A stretch of 42,584 nt of DNA from a virus. The position numbers and the translations under genes are program-made. This document shows, piece after piece, positions 6,453 through 14,795 of the stretch. The DNA lies in the IMG/VR virus record IMGVR_UViG_3300029787_000007, positions 1 to 42,584 of that record. One strand, written 5' to 3'. The notes under the pieces are model-generated. The model was not told the origin of the DNA, made no database searches, and worked only from the letters and a program-made list of their open reading frames with translations. The stretch's first letter is position 1. Each line of letters starts with the position of its first letter.

Positions 6453-6713
6453 ATGAAGATAACAAAACAATATGTAAAAGAGCTTATCCTTGAAGAGCTA
6501 ACCAAGTCCGATATTAAGGATATTGTCGATGCGGCCATTGAAAAGCAACTCAAGAAAGAACTTCCAGGCGTCCTTAAGAAAGAGTTAGAAAAGGCTTTAA
6601 AGTCAAAAGAGATTAAATCAGACGTTGGGGAAGTCGCCAAAAGCGTTATTAAAAAGTTGTATAAAGATTTATCATTTCACCACCCATATATCATCGACAG
6701 AATCAAGGTGTAA
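6453..6713 (+). CDS. Coiled-coil protein with capsid-targeting-like N-terminus
   Basis: The 86-residue protein begins MKITKQYVKELILEE. An I-x-E at residues 12-14 lies in the same register as the MKLL...FLxE tags further on. The rest is a charged amphipathic helix (IEKQLKKELPGVLKKELEKALKS). N-termini like MKITK...IxEEL are familiar from marine phage proteins. It may be a short internal-head or scaffold-like protein; that role is inferred. Confidence 0.6.
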   Translation: MKITKQYVKELILEELTKSDIKDIVDAAIEKQLKKELPGVLKKELEKALKSKEIKSDVGEVAKSVIKKLYKDLSFHHPYIIDRIKV

Positions 6714-6723
6714 ATTGTTCAGC

Positions 6724-6900
6724 ATGTTTCGTAAAGCGGAAGAAGGCGATTTTATAAAAGACCTAGGTGAGCAGAAGCGATCATTAGGACTAGTTATGAA
6801 CATTGATAAAAGGACCGGCATGATGCATGTCAAGTTTCCAAAAGTTAAAAAAGTATGTTGGGTCATGTGGAAAAATTATGGACATTATAAGGTAGTATAA
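6724..6900 (+). CDS. Small SH3-like barrel protein, 58 aa
   Basis: The sequence EEGDFIKDLGEQ, SLGLVMNIDKRTGMMHVKFP and VCWVMW follows the GDxI...GLVxxIDxxTG...VxF pattern of the family. The ATG at 6724 lies 11 bases after the previous stop. An in-frame TTG at 6715 is possible but less likely. Function is unknown. Confidence 0.6.
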   Translation: MFRKAEEGDFIKDLGEQKRSLGLVMNIDKRTGMMHVKFPKVKKVCWVMWKNYGHYKVV

Positions 6901-6901
6901 G

Positions 6902-7168
6902 ATGAAGTATATTGTAGGAGCTAGCATTGGCGGGTTATTTGGAATTGGTGCCCCGTTTATGATGAACGTAAAAGATATAAATGAAAACAACGAATTTCCG
7001 AGACAAGAAGAATTCCAGCTCATGGAAGAAGGGCTATCAGCTCCTATCGAGGGAGCGCTTATCCTTCCCGATAATATGTGCGGATATATAAATTATGATT
7101 CGAAAGATCTTAAAGAGCAAGCTAAAGAGTGCTTAAGTTACTCTATCCCCGCCATTCCGGCTATTTAA
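6902..7168 (+). CDS. Hypothetical protein with hydrophobic N-terminus, 88 aa
   Basis: The ATG begins two bases after the preceding stop. Residues 3-21 (YIVGASIGGLFGIGAPFMM) are hydrophobic and Gly-rich, so it may be membrane-anchored or a signal-like segment. The remainder is acidic and ends SYSIPAIPAI. No family is recognised. Confidence 0.55.
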   Translation: MKYIVGASIGGLFGIGAPFMMNVKDINENNEFPRQEEFQLMEEGLSAPIEGALILPDNMCGYINYDSKDLKEQAKECLSYSIPAIPAI

Positions 7169-7171
7169 TAT

Positions 7172-7447
7172 GTGGACGTCATATATTTAGAGCCCGGCGG
7201 GGTTATCATTGATCACAAAACTGGCGAGGTCGGACTGCTCTTGCGTCGATACGATATTATAGAACATATACCATTTACTCTTGACATGTCGTATGATGTT
7301 GATGGAGAAGGCCTTTGGGCCTGGGAGATCCTTTGGTCCGGAAAACAAGCCGACAAAAACAATCGTTATTTTCCCTATACCGAAACAGGGCTTCTAAATA
7401 TGATTCGGGCCGGAACTTTTGAGTATATTGCATGCATAAAAAAGTAA
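7172..7447 (+). CDS. SH3-like barrel protein, tandem paralogue A (GTG start)
   Basis: The only sensible start is GTG at 7172, since the ATG at 7170 runs into a stop after six codons. The sequence has GGVIIDHKTGEVGLLLRRYDI, then LWAWEILWSG and a C-terminal TGLLNMIRAGTFEYI. The next gene has the same order (GDIIIDTFSGYTGMLVKR, YFWEIKW, LSDMLEEE), so the two are tandem paralogues. Function is unknown. Confidence 0.65.
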   Translation: MDVIYLEPGGVIIDHKTGEVGLLLRRYDIIEHIPFTLDMSYDVDGEGLWAWEILWSGKQADKNNRYFPYTETGLLNMIRAGTFEYIACIKK

Positions 7448-7454
7448 TTATAGC

Positions 7455-7757
7455 ATGCATTATGACTTGCAAGAAAGATTAGAAAGTGTTACACTTAATG
7501 TTGGCGATATAATTATTGACACGTTTAGTGGTTATACCGGCATGCTTGTGAAACGTGAACGCCGCATTGATATGATAAATGACGATATGTATTTTTGGGA
7601 GATTAAGTGGATGACTAATGTTGAACGTGATGATTTAAAACCTAATCATGCACGAATTCGTCTAAGTGATATGCTTGAAGAAGAAGGTATAAAGCTTTCA
7701 ATTGTGGTGGGAGCGATGGAATGGCACTCAATTAATGGAGGAACTTTTGAGTTATAA
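7455..7757 (+). CDS. SH3-like barrel protein, tandem paralogue B
   Basis: The ATG at 7455 starts a 100-residue protein matching its upstream neighbour in strand order and key residues (VGDIIID, TGMLVKR, FWEIKW). It ends with a longer C-terminal tail (IKLSIVVGAMEWHSINGGTFEL). The tail region contains the ribosome site for the next gene. Function is unknown. Confidence 0.65.
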   Translation: MHYDLQERLESVTLNVGDIIIDTFSGYTGMLVKRERRIDMINDDMYFWEIKWMTNVERDDLKPNHARIRLSDMLEEEGIKLSIVVGAMEWHSINGGTFEL

Positions 7758-8205
7758 TTGGAATGTGTATAAGTTGTTTAGTAACGGTAATCGTGCGAAA
7801 GCACCGTTTGCTGTGGTGGAAGGAGAAGATTGTGAGAGTGATGGATTTATGTTAAAAGTGAGAAAAAATTTAGAAGAAAAATTTGGCGCTAAAGCTGCGC
7901 TTACAAAATATAAAATTATGCGTGCCGACCTGCCCCAAGAGGAGCGCGCGGATGTTGAAAAGGAAAAAAATTTGGTTTTGAGAAATCGCGTGCTTTCAAC
8001 AAAAATCAATGCGCTAGGGCTCGACCTTCAAAATAAAAGGACTGCCGGTGCACTAGTTATGTCTGGAGACACAAACTGGAAATGGCAATGGTGCGTGCTG
8101 CGAATGTCTTCAAATCAATTTATTGCTGCGCTGTCGCCTGAATTTGATACTGCTGAAGGCGCACAAGAGTGGATGAAAAACGAGACCGACAAATTGATAA
8201 AGTAA
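7747..8205 (+). CDS. Hypothetical protein, about 152 aa (TTG start likely)
   Basis: GGAGG at 7737-7741 sits five bases before TTG 7747; an ATG at 7735 in the same frame is the alternative. The protein reads as a small alpha/beta domain with a charged helical middle (KVRKNLEEKFGAKAALTKYK, DVEKEKNLVLRNRVLSTKINAL). A beta segment follows (WKWQWCVLRMSSNQFIAAL), and it ends in EWMKNETDKLIK. No family is recognised. It overlaps both neighbours. Confidence 0.55.
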   Translation: MSYNWNVYKLFSNGNRAKAPFAVVEGEDCESDGFMLKVRKNLEEKFGAKAALTKYKIMRADLPQEERADVEKEKNLVLRNRVLSTKINALGLDLQNKRTAGALVMSGDTNWKWQWCVLRMSSNQFIAALSPEFDTAEGAQEWMKNETDKLIK

Positions 8206-8423
8206 TATGGGATATTTTTGAAGGCGATTTAGTTCAGGTCAAACGATATACTACTGACGGTAATGAGTATTATGAGAAAGGAATAGTGGTAGCTGAAAAG
8301 GGTTTTGATCAAATACTTTTATTTCCCTATGTTAATGTTTATGTTTTTAAAACAAGCACAATAGAGAAACATTTGCCCAACACTATTGAAATAATTTCTT
8401 CGAAAACTCGGGCGCCCACATAG
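8169..8423 (+). CDS. Small SH3-like barrel protein (start uncertain)
   Basis: The core IFEGDLVQVKRY, YEKGIVVAEKG, QILLFPYVNVYVF matches the barrel family. The frame has no ATG. GTG at 8169 lies inside the upstream gene, and non-standard ATT (8193) or ATA (8205) codons are nearer to the core. The real start may therefore be unusual. The protein is about 72-84 residues long. Confidence 0.5.
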   Translation: MDEKRDRQIDKVIWDIFEGDLVQVKRYTTDGNEYYEKGIVVAEKGFDQILLFPYVNVYVFKTSTIEKHLPNTIEIISSKTRAPT

Positions 8424-8443
8424 TTAAAAATGAGGGCGACATT

Positions 8444-8605
8444 TTGTTACATAAGTTTTTGGAATGGTCTGCGATCATAGGAATCCCAGTAAACATTGGT
8501 TTGCTGGGATTTGGTGTATGGCACGATAGCACATACTTTCAAGTTCTTGCTTTAATAAATATTATGCTCCTTGGGGTGATTTTAATACAGAAGCAAGATA
8601 ATTAA
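8444..8605 (+). CDS. Small two-helix membrane protein (TTG start)
   Basis: GAGGG (8432-8436) precedes TTG at 8444. The 53-residue product has two hydrophobic segments (WSAIIGIPVNIGLLGFGVW and FQVLALINIMLLGVILI) with a short polar turn and a QKQDN tail. This layout fits a small holin or holin-like protein, but so do many other small phage membrane proteins. It lies directly before a secreted protease gene. Confidence 0.45.
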   Translation: MLHKFLEWSAIIGIPVNIGLLGFGVWHDSTYFQVLALINIMLLGVILIQKQDN

Positions 8606-8619
8606 AAAGGAGCACAATT

Positions 8620-9345
8620 ATGAAAAAATTATTAGCGTTATTATTAAGTCTTTCCGTGTCAACTACAGCAATTGCTGATACGGGTAGTGATTTTCAAACA
8701 ATTTCGATTGAGAACGGCTTAGATCGAAACGAAAGACGAGTTAGAGACTCGGCTGTTAAAATTGCAGATGGATATGGTCACGGTTCGGGAGGAATAGTAC
8801 AGTACTATGACATGCAACTTGTTATAACAGCACAGCATGTTGCAGACGGAAGAATTGGAAGCAATTATTACGTTATTAATGGTGCCACTATGGAACAAGC
8901 TATTTTAGTTTATGCTGACCCCGTGCATGATATTGCTGTGTTATATCTTAGAGAAGGAAATCAACTTGAAGGAAGAGGTCTACGCTACTCTCCAACATCT
9001 AACATGTCTGCAATTGGCACTGGAATAACTTATTCTGGACACCCTTCATGGCACAGTTTGATGACATATAGAGGTCATATTGCCGGAATGGAACATATTG
9101 ATGGTCGAGGTCCACAGCTTATGTTAAACACGTATGGTTGGTTTGGGTGTAGTGGGTCTGTTATTTACGACACAAGTGGCGACATTATTGGTATACTATG
9201 GGGAGTTGATGTTGAACAACGTCCAGATCTTCAAGTTCAAGAAAATATGATTTGGGTATCTCCTATTCAAAATTTAGATATGTCTCTTGCTATTAGCGAA
9301 TTATGTATTGCTCTTGAACAAGAACCTCGCGCATGTAGAAAATGA
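8620..9345 (+). CDS. Secreted trypsin-like serine protease
   Basis: AAGGAG at 8607-8612 precedes the ATG. The protein has a clear signal peptide (MKKLLALLLSLSVSTTAIA) with a likely cut after AIA or nearby. The S1 triad is visible: His in TAQHVADG, Asp in DPVHDIAVL and Ser in GCSGSVIYD. At 241 residues it is a minimal chymotrypsin-fold domain without PDZ. It should act in the host periplasm or outside the cell. A phage-encoded secreted protease is uncommon; roles could include degrading host surface proteins or helping lysis. Its stop overlaps the ATG of the Nudix gene (ATGA). Confidence 0.85.
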   Translation: MKKLLALLLSLSVSTTAIADTGSDFQTISIENGLDRNERRVRDSAVKIADGYGHGSGGIVQYYDMQLVITAQHVADGRIGSNYYVINGATMEQAILVYADPVHDIAVLYLREGNQLEGRGLRYSPTSNMSAIGTGITYSGHPSWHSLMTYRGHIAGMEHIDGRGPQLMLNTYGWFGCSGSVIYDTSGDIIGILWGVDVEQRPDLQVQENMIWVSPIQNLDMSLAISELCIALEQEPRACRK

Positions 9346-9806
9346 ATAAATGGAAGCAGTTTCTCACCGAAGGTGAGTTGAAAACAGTTGGAATTGTTGC
9401 CTGTCTTAATGATAAGCAACAATTTCTTGTTATTAAGCGCTCTGATGTTGATGATCGTGCTGGCCAATGGACAATGCCGGGGGGTCATATAGACGATGAG
9501 GACTTATCAATAGAAGCCGGCGCAGCTAGGGAACTTAAAGAAGAAGCCGGCTTAATTTGTAAAATTTCTGATTTGATGTATCTTGGGGTTCCCAAACCAG
9601 ATAAATACATGTTTATGACCCAAAAATGGACTGGTGACGTAAATGTAAATAAACCAAATCCAAAAACAGGCGAGGTAGAGCATGATGCCTATAAATGGCT
9701 TACAATCGAAGAGGTAAAAGACCTAGACAATAGCAAAATTCCGATCTATTTATTGGAGAAAGCTTTAAAATTAGCAGGATTTGATAAAAATGGAAGATCT
9801 TTATGA
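9342..9806 (+). CDS. Nudix hydrolase with capsid-targeting-like N-terminus
   Basis: The Nudix box is clear around residues 47-71 (GGHIDDED...REL KEEAGL), with the catalytic REUxEExGU at 63-71. The domain is complete for the family (154 aa). Before it lies MNKWKQFLTE: an aromatic at 4, Phe7 and L-T-E at 8-10. This has the same spacing as the T4 internal-protein leader MKTYQEFIAE, where gp21 cuts after Glu10. The enzyme may therefore be packaged in the head and delivered to the host. The substrate (NUDP, NAD, dinucleotide or RNA cap) cannot be told. Confidence 0.85.
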   Translation: MNKWKQFLTEGELKTVGIVACLNDKQQFLVIKRSDVDDRAGQWTMPGGHIDDEDLSIEAGAARELKEEAGLICKISDLMYLGVPKPDKYMFMTQKWTGDVNVNKPNPKTGEVEHDAYKWLTIEEVKDLDNSKIPIYLLEKALKLAGFDKNGRSL

Positions 9807-11043
9807 AGAAATATCTGAAAGCTTAAGAGACTGGTTTAAAAAATCTAAGTCAAAAGGTGGAAAACCGGGCTGGGTTCAAGTAGTTTCTGGAAAACCATGC
9901 GCGAGACAGCCAGGACAGAAGACTACACCTAAGTGTGTATCGTCCGCAAAACGGGCTAGCATGTCTAAAAAAGAACGCGAATCAGCACAACGAAGAAAAA
10001 GAGCGGCAGACCCTGGTCAGCCAAAAAAATCAGGTGCCGCAAAACCAACATATGTCTCAACTGACAAGAAAAAAAAGAAAAAATCAAAGAAAAATGAGGA
10101 TTTGTATATGAGTTTAGATAAAATTATTGCTGAAGAGCTTGAAGCAGTGCTTGATGAGAAGAAAAAACGCAAGAAAAAGAAGAAAAAGAAGTCCGGTAAA
10201 AAGGACGCGTGCTATCACAAGGTAAAATCTCGCTATAAAGTGTGGCCGAGCGCGTATGCTTCTGGTGCTTTAGTTAAATGCCGCAAAGTTGGCGCTAAAA
10301 ATTGGGGCAATTCTAAAAAAGAACATATTCAAATTATGATTGAAGATGAATTAATACAAGTTTTAGCAGAAAGAAAACAAAAGCGCGGAGGAAAAAAATG
10401 TTGGGACGGATATGTGAGAAACTATGATGTTCCAAAAGGCGCTCCAGGTTCTTGCAAGAAAAAAGGCAAAAAAAGAATTAAAGAAGAAGAAGAAAAATCT
10501 GATTTAAAATCCAAAGTAATCAAAGCTTTGCGTGATGAAGGCGGCGCAGCTGGTATGGACGCTTTGAAAAAGCACACAGAAGCTTCAAAAGAAGAAATTG
10601 ATAAGGTTGTTGCTTCAGCTGATAACATAAAAGTGCACGAAGACGGCGATATTATTTTAATGGATAGCCTCGAAGAGCAGTTAATACTTAAGAAACTTGA
10701 AAATTTTTTAGAAGAAGCATTATATTACGGATTAATTGATGAAGAAGAGGAACAAGAACTTTATGAAGGCAAAAAGAAAAAAGCGTGCAAACCCTCTAAG
10801 GGTAAAAAATTCGCCAGAAGAGTAAAAGGGAGATGTGTTTCTTATGGTCAAGCGGGTAAAGCTAAAGGCGGTGGGCCAAGAATAAAACCAGGAACGGGAA
10901 AAGGCAATGCATATTGTGCTAGATCTTACGGAGACATGAAATCTCATGGAAAAGATTGTTCTGGAAAGGACAGAGGAACCCCTTTGTGTCTTTCTCGTCA
11001 AAAATGGAAGTGTTCTGGTAAGTATAGTCGCAAAGGAAAATAA
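9790..11043 (+). CDS. Basic, Cys-containing polyprotein-like protein with repeated L/I-x-E sites
   Basis: The 417-residue protein begins MEDLYEEISE, with I-S-E at 8-10 in the T4 capsid-targeting register. Very basic modules alternate with short acidic helices. The modules include a Gly/Cys segment at 20-55, a KKDACYHK...KNWG segment at 135-172 and KKCWDGYVRNYD...CKKK at 200-227. A winged-helix-like segment is at 238-290, and a Cys-rich tail at 327-417 ends KWKCSGKYSRKGK. L/I-x-E sites sit at the helix ends (IAE 113-115, LDE 121-123, LAE 192-194, LEE 307-309, LYE 324-326). I infer that the prohead protease cuts it into DNA-binding internal peptides. The ATG at 9790 was preferred over TTG 9781; it overlaps the Nudix gene. 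Confidence 0.75.
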   Translation: MEDLYEEISESLRDWFKKSKSKGGKPGWVQVVSGKPCARQPGQKTTPKCVSSAKRASMSKKERESAQRRKRAADPGQPKKSGAAKPTYVSTDKKKKKKSKKNEDLYMSLDKIIAEELEAVLDEKKKRKKKKKKKSGKKDACYHKVKSRYKVWPSAYASGALVKCRKVGAKNWGNSKKEHIQIMIEDELIQVLAERKQKRGGKKCWDGYVRNYDVPKGAPGSCKKKGKKRIKEEEEKSDLKSKVIKALRDEGGAAGMDALKKHTEASKEEIDKVVASADNIKVHEDGDIILMDSLEEQLILKKLENFLEEALYYGLIDEEEEQELYEGKKKKACKPSKGKKFARRVKGRCVSYGQAGKAKGGGPRIKPGTGKGNAYCARSYGDMKSHGKDCSGKDRGTPLCLSRQKWKCSGKYSRKGK

Positions 11044-11046
11044 ATT

Positions 11047-11511
11047 ATGAAGCTGTTAATTGAGAGTTGGCGCAAGTTTTTATCCGAAGACATTAAAATT
11101 GTTGCAAAAAAAGTAAAAAATTTAGTTTGCCCGCCTGCAACACAAGATTTAAAACTTAATACTAAAAATCGAGATTCTGCAATTCAAGCAGAGCATATTC
11201 AATACGGACCCATGAATCTTGAAGATGAGGAATATTGGGTTCGTGCCGCTAAACATTGGAAAACTGAACCTGAAGTTGCTAAAAAATCTCGTTGTGGCAA
11301 CTGTGCGGCGTTTGATATTTCTCCAAGAATGAAAGAATGCATGCCTGGAGAAACTTCTGACGATGATGGCGAGCTTGGATACTGTTGGATGCATCATTTT
11401 AAGTGTCATTCCGCAAGAGCATGTTATACTTGGGCCGCTGGTGGCCCTATTTCTGATGATTCAGTGTCTGCTGATTGGCAAGAGCGTTCAAATATCGACA
11501 AGGAAGAGTAA
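11047..11511 (+). CDS. Cys-rich protein with capsid-targeting-like N-terminus
   Basis: The protein begins MKLLIESWRKFLSE, with L-S-E at 12-14, followed by a basic stretch. The second half has RCGNCAAFD, MKEC, YCWMHHFKC and SARACYTWAAGG: six or more Cys in a metal- or Fe-S-type pattern. The spacing recalls HiPIP-like folds (CxxC...C...C with aromatics), but this is weak. It starts three bases after the polyprotein stop. If the leader is cut by a prohead protease, the mature protein would start near Asp15. Confidence 0.7.
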   Translation: MKLLIESWRKFLSEDIKIVAKKVKNLVCPPATQDLKLNTKNRDSAIQAEHIQYGPMNLEDEEYWVRAAKHWKTEPEVAKKSRCGNCAAFDISPRMKECMPGETSDDDGELGYCWMHHFKCHSARACYTWAAGGPISDDSVSADWQERSNIDKEE

Positions 11512-11514
11512 TTT

Positions 11515-14106
11515 ATGCTGACTGACGAGCAAATTTTATTAAAAGCGACACTTTTGCTTGAAAAAATCTCAGAAAATTCTGATTTAACGACTGAAGTGTT
11601 GCTTCGAGAAATTTCTGACTCCGAAATGAAGGGTGTTGAAGCAATTTTACAAAAACTTGCGGATAATCCAAGAGGATCTTTAGCTTTTGACAACCTTTTT
11701 GGCGACAAAACACGTCTTGTAATACCATTTCCAGTAAAAGATAGAAATTCTGAGCTTGGACAGTGGGTTTATATGCTTGAGCAAGTGCTAAAAGTCGACG
11801 TTGATTGGGAAAGAGGCATGGTTTCCGTTGAAAGAGAGTGGGAAGACCACGACAAAACTGTTGATGATACAGTAAATCAAATATTTGGAGATGGGCCCCC
11901 GTCCAAAAAGCTAAAAAAGAAGCTCCAAATGAAAATTGGCAAGTATTTTGTTAAATTAGACAGTCTTATGAAGGAATATTTGCAAATAAGAAAGAAAATT
12001 GGCGATCATAAGTATAAAGATAGACCTGATGAAGGTCCAGGCGCTATTGGAGGCAAACATTTGCTTAAATATACCATTGGAGATACTGAAGATGCACTAA
12101 ATGACGAAGAACTTAAAAGATATAACCAAGTTCTAAACCAATTAGAGCTATATGCTGGCAATACCTCTCACGGGCACTTACAATCGTTTGCTATGGATTA
12201 TTCTGATCAAGATCAATGGAAGCAAAAAGAACAACACCGTAGAGATCAGCAAGATGCAGGTGACAGGCGCTACGGAAAACCAGTACGCACAAGAAAACCG
12301 ATAGTGGTGCCTGACACAAAGTTTATTGACATGGGCACTTACTGGTTAAATAACTCAAAAACAATTAGAGAAGACGTTCCGGGTCTTGAAAATGATACAT
12401 ATTCTATTATTTTGACTCGACACCCTGTTGATGTTATGCGTATGTCTGATTTTGAAATGATTACGTCATGTCATACACCTCCAAGCCGCGATGGCTCAAA
12501 ACAAGAGTACTATAAATGTGCTGTTGCCGAAGCACAAGGGCACGGAGCAATTGCTTATGTGGTAGAAACTGAGGATTTGCTCTCGGAAACAAACACAGGC
12601 AACATAGAAAGCGCCGAACAAGAACTTGAAGAGTATGATGAAATTTTCACTGAGCAAAACCGCTGGATGAGCGGCACTAATCTTAATTTAGATCCAGTTT
12701 CCCGAACAAGATTAAGACAGTTTAAGTTTTTTGATTGGGAAAAGTATGACGCTGGAGAAGATCAAGGCACAGAAGTAGCAGTTCCTGAAAAATATGTATA
12801 TGGAATCAAAATTCCTGGACTTGTCGGTACTGTAACAAAATGGGCAAGACAAAAACAAGAAGAGGTTATTACTAATTTACCTAAATCTGATGGCAAAGTT
12901 GATTTAGATGATTTTAGAATTTATGGAGGCTCTTACGAAGACACAGCGCATTATGGAGGTCGTAAAGAATTATTAGCAAACCTTACAAATATCTCAATGA
13001 GCGATTTTACTGGACAAGTTGAACAAGATAAAGAAACAGAAGAAGAAATGCCGCCTGAGTGGGTTGGCGATGTTGAAGAAATGCTTAAGCGTGATTGCGC
13101 CAAAGTTAGAGAAAAATGGAATTCTGGAAAGTACGCTAATTGCGAGGTAGACTTTCACGTTAGAGATGATTCAGGCGAAGGCGATTATGTTATTTACCCA
13201 GAAGGCAAAATAATGCTTACTTGGGAGCTTGATGAATGGAAACAGCTTCCAAACGTGTCCGAAGGTAGGCTTATTGCAGATTATTTAAACGAACAATATT
13301 ACAACCAAGACATGGGCGCTATTGTTCCGCTATTTGAAGAAGATAAAGGAGCAATCTATAGAGGCGGCCCAGAAGATAATGAAGTTATTATTTGGCGTTG
13401 TGAGTTTAACACCAGATTTGTTCCTGGACTGGAAAACCAACCTGTAGTCTATGACGCTGACGGCTATGAGAATTATTGTAAAGGCGTTGATGCGCTGGAT
13501 GATGACCGAGATAAATTTCAAGCGCTTGTAGAACAATACGCCAAAGAAAATGGTTATTTTGAAGGGCACGCTTATATGAGCTTGGTTCAAAAACTTGAGA
13601 ATGGTTTAAACGATGATACTTATGAGTGGGATGTTGAATGGGACGGAGAACACTATACTGACTCTTACGAAGCGTGGGCTTCTATTTCTTATGATTTTGA
13701 TCCAGAACAATTAGGTATTGAAACAAGAATTTTGTTTGATCTCGTTGATCGACGAGAGTTTGCGCTTCGTCTTAGGGGATACTTAACTGCGCAGGCTAGA
13801 GAAGAAACAGGCGGCGAATATTGGCTCTCTATTCGCAATAGAAGCGCGGTAGATTCCGGGGGTGACGTTCGCTATAGTATAACTTTTAAAGTAGACGCAG
13901 ACACCCCTGACAAGCTTGTAGAGCAATTTTATGAATTAGTCACTGGCGACATGGATGACGAGGACGAAATTGCTGCAGCATTTATGGGTGCTTTACGAGA
14001 AGAAGCAGCAAAAAATAACATTAATGTTGGGCAACCTCCTGCTGAAAAACAACGCAACTTTGATGATCTTAAAGATCTCGGAGAAGTATGGAAAAGATTT
14101 ATATGA
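11515..14106 (+). CDS. Large acidic phage protein of unknown function, 863 aa
   Basis: This is the longest protein in the window and belongs to the coupled tag-bearing operon. A helical N-terminus (ILLKATLLLEKISEN) has L-L-E and I-S-E sites but lacks the MKLL leader. Residues about 60-190 are mixed and about 210-260 are highly charged (DQWKQKEQHRRDQQ). A conserved-looking core reads ILTRHPVDVMRMSDFEM, SCHTPPSRDG and AVAEAQGHGAIAYVVE. The C-terminal half is acidic and Trp/Tyr-rich (YEWDVEWDGEHYTDSYEAW). I do not recognise a known enzyme; the HP...SCH...GHG residues could form an active site. Its stop overlaps the next ATG (ATGA). Confidence 0.7.
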   Translation: MLTDEQILLKATLLLEKISENSDLTTEVLLREISDSEMKGVEAILQKLADNPRGSLAFDNLFGDKTRLVIPFPVKDRNSELGQWVYMLEQVLKVDVDWERGMVSVEREWEDHDKTVDDTVNQIFGDGPPSKKLKKKLQMKIGKYFVKLDSLMKEYLQIRKKIGDHKYKDRPDEGPGAIGGKHLLKYTIGDTEDALNDEELKRYNQVLNQLELYAGNTSHGHLQSFAMDYSDQDQWKQKEQHRRDQQDAGDRRYGKPVRTRKPIVVPDTKFIDMGTYWLNNSKTIREDVPGLENDTYSIILTRHPVDVMRMSDFEMITSCHTPPSRDGSKQEYYKCAVAEAQGHGAIAYVVETEDLLSETNTGNIESAEQELEEYDEIFTEQNRWMSGTNLNLDPVSRTRLRQFKFFDWEKYDAGEDQGTEVAVPEKYVYGIKIPGLVGTVTKWARQKQEEVITNLPKSDGKVDLDDFRIYGGSYEDTAHYGGRKELLANLTNISMSDFTGQVEQDKETEEEMPPEWVGDVEEMLKRDCAKVREKWNSGKYANCEVDFHVRDDSGEGDYVIYPEGKIMLTWELDEWKQLPNVSEGRLIADYLNEQYYNQDMGAIVPLFEEDKGAIYRGGPEDNEVIIWRCEFNTRFVPGLENQPVVYDADGYENYCKGVDALDDDRDKFQALVEQYAKENGYFEGHAYMSLVQKLENGLNDDTYEWDVEWDGEHYTDSYEAWASISYDFDPEQLGIETRILFDLVDRREFALRLRGYLTAQAREETGGEYWLSIRNRSAVDSGGDVRYSITFKVDADTPDKLVEQFYELVTGDMDDEDEIAAAFMGALREEAAKNNINVGQPPAEKQRNFDDLKDLGEVWKRFI

Positions 14107-14795
14107 AACTCTTAATGGAAAATTGGCGGAAGTATTTGAATGAAGAAGAAGTCGCGGATGTTGATCAAGAAGACAGATATCTTTTTTATGAATGGCTTAC
14201 TAATGAAATAAAAAATGAGCCTTTTAAAAATTGGATAAAAATTCATCAAGAAAGAGCAAAATATGTAGCCCCAAGATTTGGAATTTACGATAGTAGCGGC
14301 CGGGCTACATATCTTTATCCTAAAAAAATAGAAAAACCTAGTGATGCTTGTTCTTTTAGTTTGTATAATATAGACGGCGCAGAACTATATGCAATGAGAC
14401 AATACATCGAAACAGGATCGGACGTCTGGGATAGAGATAAAGCAAATAAAGCATATCATGAAGCAAACGAATTATTAGAAAAATTTAAAAATTCCTACAA
14501 AAAAATTAAAATGCATCTTAATGAAATAAAACTTAAATTTCCATATGACTTATTTTGGGAATTTGATTGTCAAGAAAAAATGAAACGTTTAGACTTTCTT
14601 GTAAACAAAACAATTGAATGTCCTTATCCTCCAGACTACTCGATGACTGTTTCTGAAGTATTGTCAACAAAAAATTTAAAAGGTGCACCAACACCTTATG
14701 AAAAATGTGTTATAGAGTTTAAAATGCGGGACGATGCTGAGGCAGAAGTAGAGACGGTCGGTGGAGAATTTGATTTACAAGAGTACAAAACATGA
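14103..14795 (+). CDS. Protein with capsid-targeting-like N-terminus, 230 aa
   Basis: MKLLMENWRKYLNE gives L-N-E at 12-14. At DNA level this start is also close to that of the gene at 14792, so the leader seems to have been copied. The rest is alpha-helical and charged (KANKAYHEANELLEKFKNSYKKIK) with no recognised domain. Two FDCQEK/IECPYPP cysteines are present but no metal pattern. It overlaps both neighbours by ATGA. Confidence 0.7.
   Translation: MKLLMENWRKYLNEEEVADVDQEDRYLFYEWLTNEIKNEPFKNWIKIHQERAKYVAPRFGIYDSSGRATYLYPKKIEKPSDACSFSLYNIDGAELYAMRQYIETGSDVWDRDKANKAYHEANELLEKFKNSYKKIKMHLNEIKLKFPYDLFWEFDCQEKMKRLDFLVNKTIECPYPPDYSMTVSEVLSTKNLKGAPTPYEKCVIEFKMRDDAEAEVETVGGEFDLQEYKT

Noticed and set aside
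7455-8205. Programmed frameshift joining the 7455 and 7747 genes
   Set aside because: The overlap is short, has no slippery run, and a ribosome site for the second gene is present.
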